This document shows positions 52,814-60,480 of a stretch of 64,000 nucleotides of DNA, one piece after another. Below the pieces are notes generated by a model. That model was given only the letters and a program-made list of their open reading frames with translations. It did not search any database and was not told where the DNA came from. This DNA comes from Clostridium algifaecis (GTDB taxonomy: Bacteria > Bacillota > Clostridia > Clostridiales > Clostridiaceae): NCBI RefSeq assembly GCF_017874415.1, contig NZ_JAGGLM010000011.1, forward strand, positions 20,020 through 84,019, given 5' to 3'. The translations under genes and the position numbers were made by a program. Positions within the stretch are counted from its first letter, which is position 1; each line of letters begins with the position of its first letter.

Positions 52814-53216
52814 AAATAAATAGTCAATTTTATCAACCGCTTTTACCTTTTGCTTAGGCATTACATGTGTATAAATATTCGCTGTGGTAGATATATCTGC
52901 ATGACCTAAAAGTTCCTGAACTGTTTTAAGAGGGACATCTTCTTCAAATAATCTTGTAGCAAAAGTGTGTCTCATGGAGTGAAAATTTTTGTAAGGTATA
53001 TTAGCTTTTTTAAGTACTCTTTCATAACTTTTTGTTAAATTTCGTATATCTAAAGGTTCACCAACTTGATTTGGAAAAATTAAGTCATTATCTGTATAAG
53101 CTTCACCAGCCATTAATTTTTCTTGTGATTGTCTTGTCTTATGTTTTTTAAGTTCAGCAAGTACAGATGAAGTGATATGCTTCCTTCTAGGTAGACAAGT
53201 GAAATAATAAAAACTT
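52805..53216 (-). pseudogene. tyrosine recombinase (phage-type integrase), C-terminal remnant
   Basis: About 135 codons of the catalytic domain remain: [37 protein letters not shown] (H-x-x-R), [10 protein letters not shown] and the nucleophile Tyr in [12 protein letters not shown]. An ATG at 53113 gives 102 codons, but the homology continues upstream in frame to a TAA at about 53217, so the N-terminal DNA-binding half and the first catalytic Arg are missing. It points toward tRNA-Arg(TCG) and marks the left end of the accessory island. It cannot be active by itself. Confidence 0.88.
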
Positions 53217-53292
53217 GCTTACTTGGAAGGGAGTATTTTTGTTTCTTAGTTTGCAGTATTTTATATTTTAAAAGTTATTATTTTTGTATTCA

Positions 53293-53313
53293 TACTGACA
53301 GTCAATGTCAGTA
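53293..53313. promoter_or_regulatory. 21-bp inverted repeat, candidate operator of the island operon
   Basis: TACTGACA-GTCAA-TGTCAGTA is a perfect 8-bp inverted repeat with a 5-bp spacer, 60 bp before the GGDEF gene. A TATAAT lies 8 bp downstream (53322-53327), so a bound repressor would cover the -35 region. The WYL regulator encoded in the same operon is the obvious candidate ligand. Confidence 0.5.
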
Positions 53314-53373
53314 CAACAATATATAATTAAAGTAAAATTTATGAAATATAAATATTGAGGGCAGGGGTATTAA

Positions 53374-53991
53374 GTGGATTATGAAAATATGGATAAGAAA
53401 ATACTTATTAAAATTTTAAGACATAAGGATGATATTTTAAAAAGATTATGTTTAGAAAAAGAAAAATTAAACTATTATGCAAGTACAGATGCAATGACTG
53501 GTGTACTAAACAGGAGATCAGGTTTAAAGTTGCTGGATAAAGAACTTAATTTATCAAAAATTAATGATAGAGATATTGTTGTTTGTTTTGTTGATATAGA
53601 TAGATTAAAAATAATAAATGATACTTTGGGACATGGAGAAGGTGACAAACTTTTAATAAACACATCAAAAATTCTAAAAGAAAGTATTAGAAAAACTGAC
53701 TTTGTAATTAGAATGGGAGGAGATGAATTTTTAGTAGTATTTCCTGGAACAACAATGAAAGAGGTTAATAAAATATGGTATAGAATTTGTGTAAAGATAG
53801 AAGAAATTAATAAGAATAGCGACAAGTATAGTTTAAGTTTAAGCTATGGATTTTATGAATATAAAAAAGAAGGGAAAAGTGAAATGACTGTCAGTGATTT
53901 AATAAAAAAGGCTGATTTTGAAATGTATAAGAAAAAATTAAATAAAAAGGAGGGATTTGACGACAAATGTATAAATAATATAAATAAGTAA
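53374..53991 (+). CDS. GGDEF-domain diguanylate cyclase, soluble
   Basis: 205 residues from a GTG 7 nt after CAGGGG. A short helical N-terminus (about 1-40) precedes a complete GGDEF domain: TDAMTGVLNRRSG, FVDIDRLKIINDTLGHGEGD (metal Asp) and RMGGDEFLVVFPG. The inhibitory RxxD site (RKTD) is five residues before GGDEF, so c-di-GMP is the expected product. There is no sensor or membrane domain. It lies 28 bp before the WYL gene and probably starts the five-gene operon. Confidence 0.9.
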   Translation: MDYENMDKKILIKILRHKDDILKRLCLEKEKLNYYASTDAMTGVLNRRSGLKLLDKELNLSKINDRDIVVCFVDIDRLKIINDTLGHGEGDKLLINTSKILKESIRKTDFVIRMGGDEFLVVFPGTTMKEVNKIWYRICVKIEEINKNSDKYSLSLSYGFYEYKKEGKSEMTVSDLIKKADFEMYKKKLNKKEGFDDKCINNINK

Positions 53992-54019
53992 AAATATTAA
54001 AAGAGGTAAAATACTTAGA

Positions 54020-55009
54020 ATGGAAAGATTTAAATCAGATGTATTACTATATATTTACAATGATTTGCAAGAAGGAAAAGTAGTTAGGAAGAGTGATATA
54101 ATAAATAAATTTAATATTAATGAAAGAACTTTTTATAGATATATAAAAGATATAAAAAATTTTGTGGAAGAAAAGTTCAATGATGATCTCATAGGCGAGA
54201 AAATTATAGCAGATAGAGAAAAAGGAGGGTATATTTTTAAAGAAAAGCATGAAAAAAATCTTAACGAAAGGGAGATTTTAGCGATTTCTAAAGTTCTCTT
54301 AGAAAGTAGAGGATTTATTGAGAATGAAATGAAAAATATAATTAGCAAGCTTCTTGATAATTGTGTATGTGAAGATAAAAAAAGTATTCAATATATTATA
54401 GGTAATGAACTAGCTAATTATGTTCCTCCTCAGCATGGTAAAGGACTTTTGGACAAGTTATGGCAAATAAGCAGTGCAATAGAAGATAAAAAAGTACTGG
54501 ATATTGAATATTACAAGATGGGTACAGATGGAAATCTGCGAGAGGAAGTTTCTAGAAGAATTGTATATCCAGAAGGACTATTATTTTCTGAATATTATTT
54601 TTATCTGATAGCATTTATTGAAGGAAAAAGTTATGAGTATCCTGCTATTTATAGAGTGGACAGAATTAAAGACATAGATGTTACAGATAGAAAATATAAA
54701 GTGGATTATAGCAAAAGATTTCAAGATGGAGAGTTTAGAAAACTGATTCAATTCATGCAAGCAGGAGAATTGGAAAGGGTCAAGTTTAGATATACAGGTA
54801 GCTCTATAGAAGCAGTTTTAGATAGATTACCTAATGCTGAAGTAAGAAAAGAAAACCATGGAAAATACATAGTAGAAGCAAAGGTATTTGGTAGAGGTAT
54901 AAAAATGTGGCTTTTAAGTCAAGGGGATTCTGTGGAGGTTTTAAGTCCTGATAAATTTAGAGAGGAGATGAAAATGACTATTTTAGAGATAAGTAAGATG
55001 TATGAATAG
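54020..55009 (+). CDS. WYL-domain transcriptional regulator
   Basis: 329 residues. An N-terminal helix-turn-helix (about 8-60; VVRKSDIINKFNINERTFYRYIKDI), a central linker and a WYL domain (about 150-240; VLDIEYYKMGTDG, RRIVYPEGLLFSEYYFYLIAF, the place of the W-Y-L residues), then a WCX-type C-terminal extension (VEAKVFGRGIKMWLLSQGDSVEVLSP). Family knowledge: WYL proteins such as BrxR and CapW repress phage-defence operons and respond to nucleic-acid or nucleotide ligands. It is the second gene of the operon with the putative effector genes after it. Confidence 0.9.
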   Translation: MERFKSDVLLYIYNDLQEGKVVRKSDIINKFNINERTFYRYIKDIKNFVEEKFNDDLIGEKIIADREKGGYIFKEKHEKNLNEREILAISKVLLESRGFIENEMKNIISKLLDNCVCEDKKSIQYIIGNELANYVPPQHGKGLLDKLWQISSAIEDKKVLDIEYYKMGTDGNLREEVSRRIVYPEGLLFSEYYFYLIAFIEGKSYEYPAIYRVDRIKDIDVTDRKYKVDYSKRFQDGEFRKLIQFMQAGELERVKFRYTGSSIEAVLDRLPNAEVRKENHGKYIVEAKVFGRGIKMWLLSQGDSVEVLSPDKFREEMKMTILEISKMYE

Positions 55010-55088
55010 TTAAATAAAAGTTTCAGAATTTAATTTTTAGAAGTAAATATCAAAATAAGCTAAAGAAGGCTTAATGAAGGAGTTATAA

Positions 55089-56357
55089 ATGCCAGAGAAA
55101 TATGAATTGCTAGAAGGAAAATGTGATAAATATGATTATGCCATTGCAGCATTTTGTGGAATTTCAGCGGGCTTAATTGATATATTTTTTGTAGGAGAGC
55201 CTAAATTAAGTTCTCTTGGAAAATGGACAGATGATCAAACTGATAATGTGGTAAAAAGATTTGCTAAAGTAGTTGGTTGGAAACCTAAACCGGAGAATGA
55301 AGGTAATGTAGCAAGTGCAATTGGTTTTTTAGAGAAACACTTTAAAGTTAATTACGATCATAGATCTACGACTGACGTAAATGGAGTATTTAATATGGGA
55401 ACTAAAAATCATCACTTAAAGTCTTTAGCACATTCGCCAGATATTATTGGTTTATTTTTTTCTATTTTAGATCAGTTCCAGGGAAAAGCCAGTTTTTTGG
55501 ATAAAGGACAACTTATACGTATTGATGCCAATGATCAGCAGTTATATGGAAATAACTTGGTTGGAAAGATATTCTGTGGATTTTCCAATTGGGTTGGTCA
55601 TTTAATGTCAGATGTGGCAGGAAGTTCAGGTGGAAGAGGAAGTTTAAATGGTGGTCGAGGGAGTGGTATTTCTATACCATTTTTCCCATTGTTTCAATTA
55701 TGTGATTTTGGACAATTTCAAATAGGAAAAGATAGACAGACTCTTGCAACGTTGATGACAAGGGTTTTTCAAGAAGGATATGATGCTAGATTTGGTGAAA
55801 CTATGGCCATTCCAATTATAGTAAGTGATTTATCCATTAGATTATTATGGACTATTAAGAGACGTTTTTATCATAAAAAAAGTTGGGATGAATGTATTCC
55901 AACAAGTAAACATGCAGATTTGCGTGCTATGATTCTTGTGGGGAATGCTGCCTTATGTCTAATGGATGGTGCAGATGCAGCTATTCGTTCAGGTGGTAAT
56001 GCACTTAAATTTGTTCTACGTTTAAATGTGGTTGCTTGGTTTAGGCTGATATTATTGATACTTAAGGAATTAAGCATTAAATATGGTATAAGCTATGATG
56101 ACATTAAGAGGGAATACGAAAAAATTAATGCTGCATTAGATACATACTTGGAACAGCTAAAGAAAATTGATTTTGCAGCCTATGAGAGGGAAATTAAGAA
56201 ATTAGCTAATATTAATGAGCTTCTGCTTATTAATGATGATAAAGCAACTGCAAGTATGTACAAATATCTTGAAAATCATAATGTAGAATTGCAATTTCAT
56301 AATTTTAATGAATTTGATAAAAAAATGAAGGATTCTAATTTTGTATTAAAAATATAA
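55089..56357 (+). CDS. unknown protein with H/D motifs resembling membrane-bound metal hydrolases
   Basis: 422 residues, GAAGGAG before the ATG. I do not recognise a named family. A hydrophobic stretch with IAAFCGISAGLIDIFFVG opens the protein. Conserved-looking polar groups follow: NHHLKSLAHSPDIIGLFF and SNWVGHLMSDVAGSSGGRG. Their spacing recalls the HR...THS and GHLLxD motifs of YdjM/DUF457 membrane hydrolases, but this is pattern similarity only. Other features are Gly-rich loops near 185-200, a third hydrophobic segment near residue 315-335 (LKFVLRLNVVAWFRLILLIL) and a helical, Lys/Glu-rich C-terminus. It is followed 20 bp later by the TerB-like gene. Confidence 0.75.
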   Translation: MPEKYELLEGKCDKYDYAIAAFCGISAGLIDIFFVGEPKLSSLGKWTDDQTDNVVKRFAKVVGWKPKPENEGNVASAIGFLEKHFKVNYDHRSTTDVNGVFNMGTKNHHLKSLAHSPDIIGLFFSILDQFQGKASFLDKGQLIRIDANDQQLYGNNLVGKIFCGFSNWVGHLMSDVAGSSGGRGSLNGGRGSGISIPFFPLFQLCDFGQFQIGKDRQTLATLMTRVFQEGYDARFGETMAIPIIVSDLSIRLLWTIKRRFYHKKSWDECIPTSKHADLRAMILVGNAALCLMDGADAAIRSGGNALKFVLRLNVVAWFRLILLILKELSIKYGISYDDIKREYEKINAALDTYLEQLKKIDFAAYEREIKKLANINELLLINDDKATASMYKYLENHNVELQFHNFNEFDKKMKDSNFVLKI

Positions 56358-56377
56358 AAATAAAAGGAGAGATAAAC

Positions 56378-56797
56378 GTGAATATTAGGGAAATACTTAA
56401 GACAGAAGAATCAAAATTAAACTTTTTAGGCGGATTAATTCGTTTAGCTAAGATTGATGGAAGTGTTAGTGAAGATGAAAAAATATTCTTTTCACAAGCA
56501 GCAGTTCAATTAGAAATGAAAGAGAATACAATTTCTTTGCTTGAGAATTATTGGTCAAGCGAGGACAAGATTAACGTAAAATTTGAAACAAAAAGAGAAG
56601 GATTGTTTTTTATACAACAGGCAGTACAACTTTGTGCAATAGATGGAGTTTATAACGATAAGGAAAAGAAGGAAATTAGGTTATTAGGTAAAGAATTAAA
56701 CCTTTTAGAATCATCTGTAGAAAAGATAGAAACTTGGGTTGAAGATGGATTAAAATGGCAGGCATTAGGCGAAACTTTACTATGTATTGAAAATTAA
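56378..56797 (+). CDS. TerB-like protein
   Basis: 139 residues, all helical. Two copies of the TerB acidic motif occur: LAKIDGSVSEDEKIFF (about 22-37) and LCAIDGVYNDKEKKEIR (about 86-102), each A-x-I-D-G followed by E/D-x-E. Family knowledge: TerB domains bind metal ions and occur in tellurite resistance and in stress or phage-defence gene sets. It sits between the putative hydrolase and the Gly/Ala-zipper protein, with gaps of 18-20 bp. Confidence 0.85.
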   Translation: MNIREILKTEESKLNFLGGLIRLAKIDGSVSEDEKIFFSQAAVQLEMKENTISLLENYWSSEDKINVKFETKREGLFFIQQAVQLCAIDGVYNDKEKKEIRLLGKELNLLESSVEKIETWVEDGLKWQALGETLLCIEN

Positions 56798-56815
56798 TTT
56801 TAGGAAGGTGATATT

Positions 56816-58111
56816 ATGGGTTTTGGAAAGTTTTTATTAGGAGCAGTAGGAGTAGTAGGTGCAGTTGTAGCAGCCCCTATAGTTATGCCGGCAATAGCAG
56901 CTACAGCAGCAGGAGCGGCAGTTACAGGAGCAGTGGGTGCAGCAGGAACAGCAGTAGCTAGTACTGCAGTAGGATCAGCAGTGGTTGGAGCTGTTGGTAC
57001 AGCAGGAACAGCAGTGGTTGGAACTGTTAGTACAGTAGGAGCAGCAGTAGGAACAGCAGCAGAAGCAGTTGGGTTATCTTCAGTAGCAGCAGTTGCAGCA
57101 GGAGAGACAGGAGCTGCTGCTGTAGGTACAATAGCAACATCAGTAGCAGTTGGTGCTGCAAGTAGTGTTTCAGGAGCTAAGAAGTTAAGTGATGCAAGTA
57201 AAATAAAGGATGAAGCGAATTATAGATATAATTCTAAACGTCAAGAATTTGATAGTATAGAAGAATCTACTAATGGGTCTCTTAAGAAATTAGGAAAATT
57301 AAAAGTTGATGTTTGGAAAAAGTTCGATAAGTTTGTTGCTGTATATGAAAAGATACAAAACAAACCAGAAATATCAGGTGATGTAACAAGTGAGTCAATT
57401 AAGCTTACTAAGGATGAACTGAAAAATATTAAAGGAGTTGCATTTACAGTACAAGATATGTTAAAGACAAGTGCAGGTTCAATAGGTGCAGGTGGGTTAA
57501 TTGGAATAGCTACATCTGGTGGTTTGGCAAGCACAATAACAGTGGCTTCTACTGGAACTGCTATAAGTACATTGTCTGGAGCAGCAGCAACTAATGCAAC
57601 TTTAGCAGCTTTTGGAGGAGGCTCATTAGCTAGTGGTGGATTAGGTATGGCTGGAGGAACTGCAGTTTTAGGTGGATTGACATTTGCACCAATGCTGGTA
57701 GTTGGAGGAATTATGGTTAATTCTAAAGGTAAGGCTAGTTTGAATGCGGCAAATGATATTAGCTGTGAAGTGGACAGTGCTGTAAGCAAAATGAATGAAG
57801 CAGAAAAACTACTTAATAAGGTGAAGGCTTTAAGTGAAGAGGTTTATACAGAACTATACAAACTATTTAGCATTTATAAAAGATTTATATTTTCAATGGA
57901 AGAAGTAGTAAGTATAAAGACAAATTATGAAGATTTTACTGATGCAGAACGAAAATTACTTGAGAAAACAATACTTTCTGTTTTATTGTTAAAAACACTT
58001 ACAATGACAAATATTTTAGATAGTAAGAATAATAATAATGTTCTTGAGTATTCTGTTAAAAAGACAATTAAAGAGGTTAGCGAACAACGTAAGAATTGTC
58101 TTGCTAGTTAA
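56816..58111 (+). CDS. glycine/alanine-zipper membrane protein, putative effector
   Basis: 431 residues. The first 130 residues are an almost unbroken Gly/Ala/Val-rich hydrophobic stretch (for example GAAGTAVASTAVGSAVVGAV) with small residues every 3-4 positions. A soluble, charged region (about 130-215) follows, then a second Gly/Ala zipper (about 218-305; GGLGMAGGTAVLGGLTFAPM) and a helical C-terminal domain. Such zippers oligomerise in membranes and occur in pore-forming or membrane-disrupting proteins. No lipobox or catalytic motif. It is the last gene of the operon. No family is recognised, so the effector role is inference from context. Confidence 0.75.
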   Translation: MGFGKFLLGAVGVVGAVVAAPIVMPAIAATAAGAAVTGAVGAAGTAVASTAVGSAVVGAVGTAGTAVVGTVSTVGAAVGTAAEAVGLSSVAAVAAGETGAAAVGTIATSVAVGAASSVSGAKKLSDASKIKDEANYRYNSKRQEFDSIEESTNGSLKKLGKLKVDVWKKFDKFVAVYEKIQNKPEISGDVTSESIKLTKDELKNIKGVAFTVQDMLKTSAGSIGAGGLIGIATSGGLASTITVASTGTAISTLSGAAATNATLAAFGGGSLASGGLGMAGGTAVLGGLTFAPMLVVGGIMVNSKGKASLNAANDISCEVDSAVSKMNEAEKLLNKVKALSEEVYTELYKLFSIYKRFIFSMEEVVSIKTNYEDFTDAERKLLEKTILSVLLLKTLTMTNILDSKNNNNVLEYSVKKTIKEVSEQRKNCLAS

Positions 58112-58517
58112 TTCTATTATAATAATAAAAATGGATTGATTCTCTTTCAATTTAATAAGATATAAGGGGCTATTGTAGAATGAATTTTTAAGTACATTTA
58201 TGCATAGAAATATTTTCATTTTATCTGCTGTTGATCATCGTATTATTTTCTTTGAGTATATATTTTTTGAAGTTTCATGGTATAGCCAAGCCGCATGAGT
58301 GTACTATAGCCAATGTCAGCTAACCATACGGAATTTGGAGCCTCAACTTTAAAATTTTATTTCAAAAGATTTTCAGTTGAAGGCAGTCTATAAGAAAGTA
58401 TGTATTTTACTTAAATTTGACTACCATATTATGTGAAATATAGGTAAATACCTTGTAATTATATATCATAATATCAATTAATGGTATTTAATAGAATAAA
58501 GATGGAGATGAATAAGA
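58112..58517. other. 406-bp intergenic region between two accessory modules
   Basis: No intact gene, RNA or terminator is recognised. Both strands are broken by frequent stops. A 9-bp direct repeat, TATAGCCAA, occurs at 58281 and 58305. It may be decayed coding or mobile-element DNA, but no family can be named. Confidence 0.5.
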
Positions 58518-60467
58518 ATGTATTTATCTAAAATTAGTATTAAAGGTTATAGATTATTTGATGAAGAAATAAGTATAAAATTCAATAAGGGAATTAATGT
58601 TCTAGTCAGTGAAAATGGATGTGGCAAAAGCACTATTATTGATGCTATTAGAATGTTACTTAATGAAGATGACTATTCTAGAAACGGAGTAAATCAAGAG
58701 GACTTTTATTATTCAATAGATAACAGCATTCAGTCTGAAGAAATTAATATTAAAGGAAAATTTTCTGACCTATCAGATAAAAAGAAAATTGAATATTTAA
58801 CATGGCTTGATGATAATTACGATGCTATATTGAATTTAAGTATTATAAAAAAATTGGATAATCGTAATCACTATAAAAAGAAAATATGGGGTGGAGAATC
58901 GAGCAATAGCATATTTGAATGGGAAGCACTAAATGATATACAATGTGCATATTTACCTGCACTTAGAGATGCTAAAAAGAAATTACGTGCAGGTAGAGGT
59001 TCTAGGTTAGCCCGCCTTTTACTAAACTTATCACAAGATGAAATAGAAGAAAAGAGAAAAACAGGTAAACTTATGGAAATAGAGGAGGATGTAAATAATT
59101 TTAATAAGAAATTATCAGGTAAAGGTGATATAAAAAAAGCAGATGAAATGATTAATAAAATTTTACAGAATGCACTGGGGAGTGTATTTGGACAGAAAAC
59201 TAAAATTCAATTTAATGATTTAACTTATGAAAGGATTGTCGAATCTCTAAGGCTTGTATTTTTTTCAGGGACTCAAATAAATGAAGAAACAGTTTATAGA
59301 AATTTATCTGAGAATAGCTTAGGATATAATAATTTAATTTATTTAGCAACAATTCTAGCTGAATTTGAAGGCTTAAAGAATAATTATACTTCACCTAGAA
59401 TACTGTTGATTGAAGAGTTAGAAGCACATTTACATCCACAATTACAGATGAAACTATTAAAATATTTAAATGGACAAGCTGAAAAAAATGATATACAAAT
59501 AATTATTACAACACATTCTACTACAATTGCATCGTCTACACCTATTAAAAATTTAATTTGTTTAAATTCAATTGAAAATAAAAAAATAACTGCAGTATCT
59601 CTTTATGACTGTAGGTTAGATGAAAAATCAGAAAAGTTTATTGACCGATGGATGGATGTTACAAAGTCTACATTATTATTTTCCAAAGGAGTAATTTTAG
59701 TTGAGGGATTGGCAGAGTCCATATTGCTTCCGAAATTAGCTGAAATTTATTTAAGACAGTATAATTTATCTCATGGAGAGAAGACAGTAGATTCTTTAGA
59801 GGAAGCTGGAATATCTGTTATTAATATGAATGGCGTTTTTTTTCAATATTTTATGCAGCTATATCGTGGATATCAATTGATTCTTCCTAAAAGAAAAGTA
59901 AGGGAAACAAAAAAAGATTATGAAGAAAGATTATCTAAATTTAAAAAGAAGCCTAAATTTGAAGAAGATGAATATATTAAAGTAAATTTTATTCCAATTA
60001 GATGTGTTGCTATAACAGATAATGACCCGGATAAAGATAAAAATCCTACAAAGCTAAATCCTATTGATGGTAATAATCCACAGTTATTTTATATAGAGCA
60101 GCTTGAGAAAATGACAAGTAACTGCAGAGTATATAAAAACTTAAAAACTTTTGAGTATGATATGGCGATTTCGTCAAAATATAATTCAAAAATGATGATT
60201 GAAATTCTTTTAGATAATATAAATATAGATGGAGAAGTAAAAAAGACTTTAGAAAATTATAAAAATAAAATTGAAGAATGCCAAGAAAATGATAAGGAAG
60301 TAGATAATTTAGATGATATTGCCTCATTTATTTTAAAACAAATTGATAGCTTAGATATTGGAAAGGGAATGTTTGCCCAAATACTTTTTGATAAAATTTC
60401 AAAGAATGAAGAATTTGATGTTCCTGAATACATAAAAAAAAGTATAGATTTTGTACTGGAGTTATAG
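58518..60467 (+). CDS. OLD-family ATPase/TOPRIM nuclease (GajA-like, Gabija)
   Basis: 649 residues. An SMC/ABC-type ATPase with Walker A VSENGCGKSTIID (about residue 35), Q-loop region, Walker B LLIEELEAHLHPQLQMKLL and switch His in IIITTHSTTIASS. The C-terminal TOPRIM domain (about 390-520) has the catalytic Glu in GVILVEGLAESILLPKL and the acidic pair in AITDNDPDKDKNP. Family knowledge: class 2 OLD proteins next to a UvrD helicase are the GajA/GajB pair of Gabija, which cleaves phage DNA when nucleotides are depleted. This protein is somewhat longer than GajA as I remember it (about 580). Confidence 0.88.
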   Translation: MYLSKISIKGYRLFDEEISIKFNKGINVLVSENGCGKSTIIDAIRMLLNEDDYSRNGVNQEDFYYSIDNSIQSEEINIKGKFSDLSDKKKIEYLTWLDDNYDAILNLSIIKKLDNRNHYKKKIWGGESSNSIFEWEALNDIQCAYLPALRDAKKKLRAGRGSRLARLLLNLSQDEIEEKRKTGKLMEIEEDVNNFNKKLSGKGDIKKADEMINKILQNALGSVFGQKTKIQFNDLTYERIVESLRLVFFSGTQINEETVYRNLSENSLGYNNLIYLATILAEFEGLKNNYTSPRILLIEELEAHLHPQLQMKLLKYLNGQAEKNDIQIIITTHSTTIASSTPIKNLICLNSIENKKITAVSLYDCRLDEKSEKFIDRWMDVTKSTLLFSKGVILVEGLAESILLPKLAEIYLRQYNLSHGEKTVDSLEEAGISVINMNGVFFQYFMQLYRGYQLILPKRKVRETKKDYEERLSKFKKKPKFEEDEYIKVNFIPIRCVAITDNDPDKDKNPTKLNPIDGNNPQLFYIEQLEKMTSNCRVYKNLKTFEYDMAISSKYNSKMMIEILLDNINIDGEVKKTLENYKNKIEECQENDKEVDNLDDIASFILKQIDSLDIGKGMFAQILFDKISKNEEFDVPEYIKKSIDFVLEL

Positions 60468-60480
60468 GGGGACAAAGTAT

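Noticed and set aside
52540..52836. Minus-strand frame across tRNA-Gly and tRNA-Arg
   Set aside because: It reads through tRNA genes and a terminator; not a protein gene.
57241..57789. Minus-strand Pro/Ala-rich frame inside the Gly/Ala-zipper gene
   Set aside because: Its composition is the mirror of GCA/GGA codons on the coding strand; no start signal.
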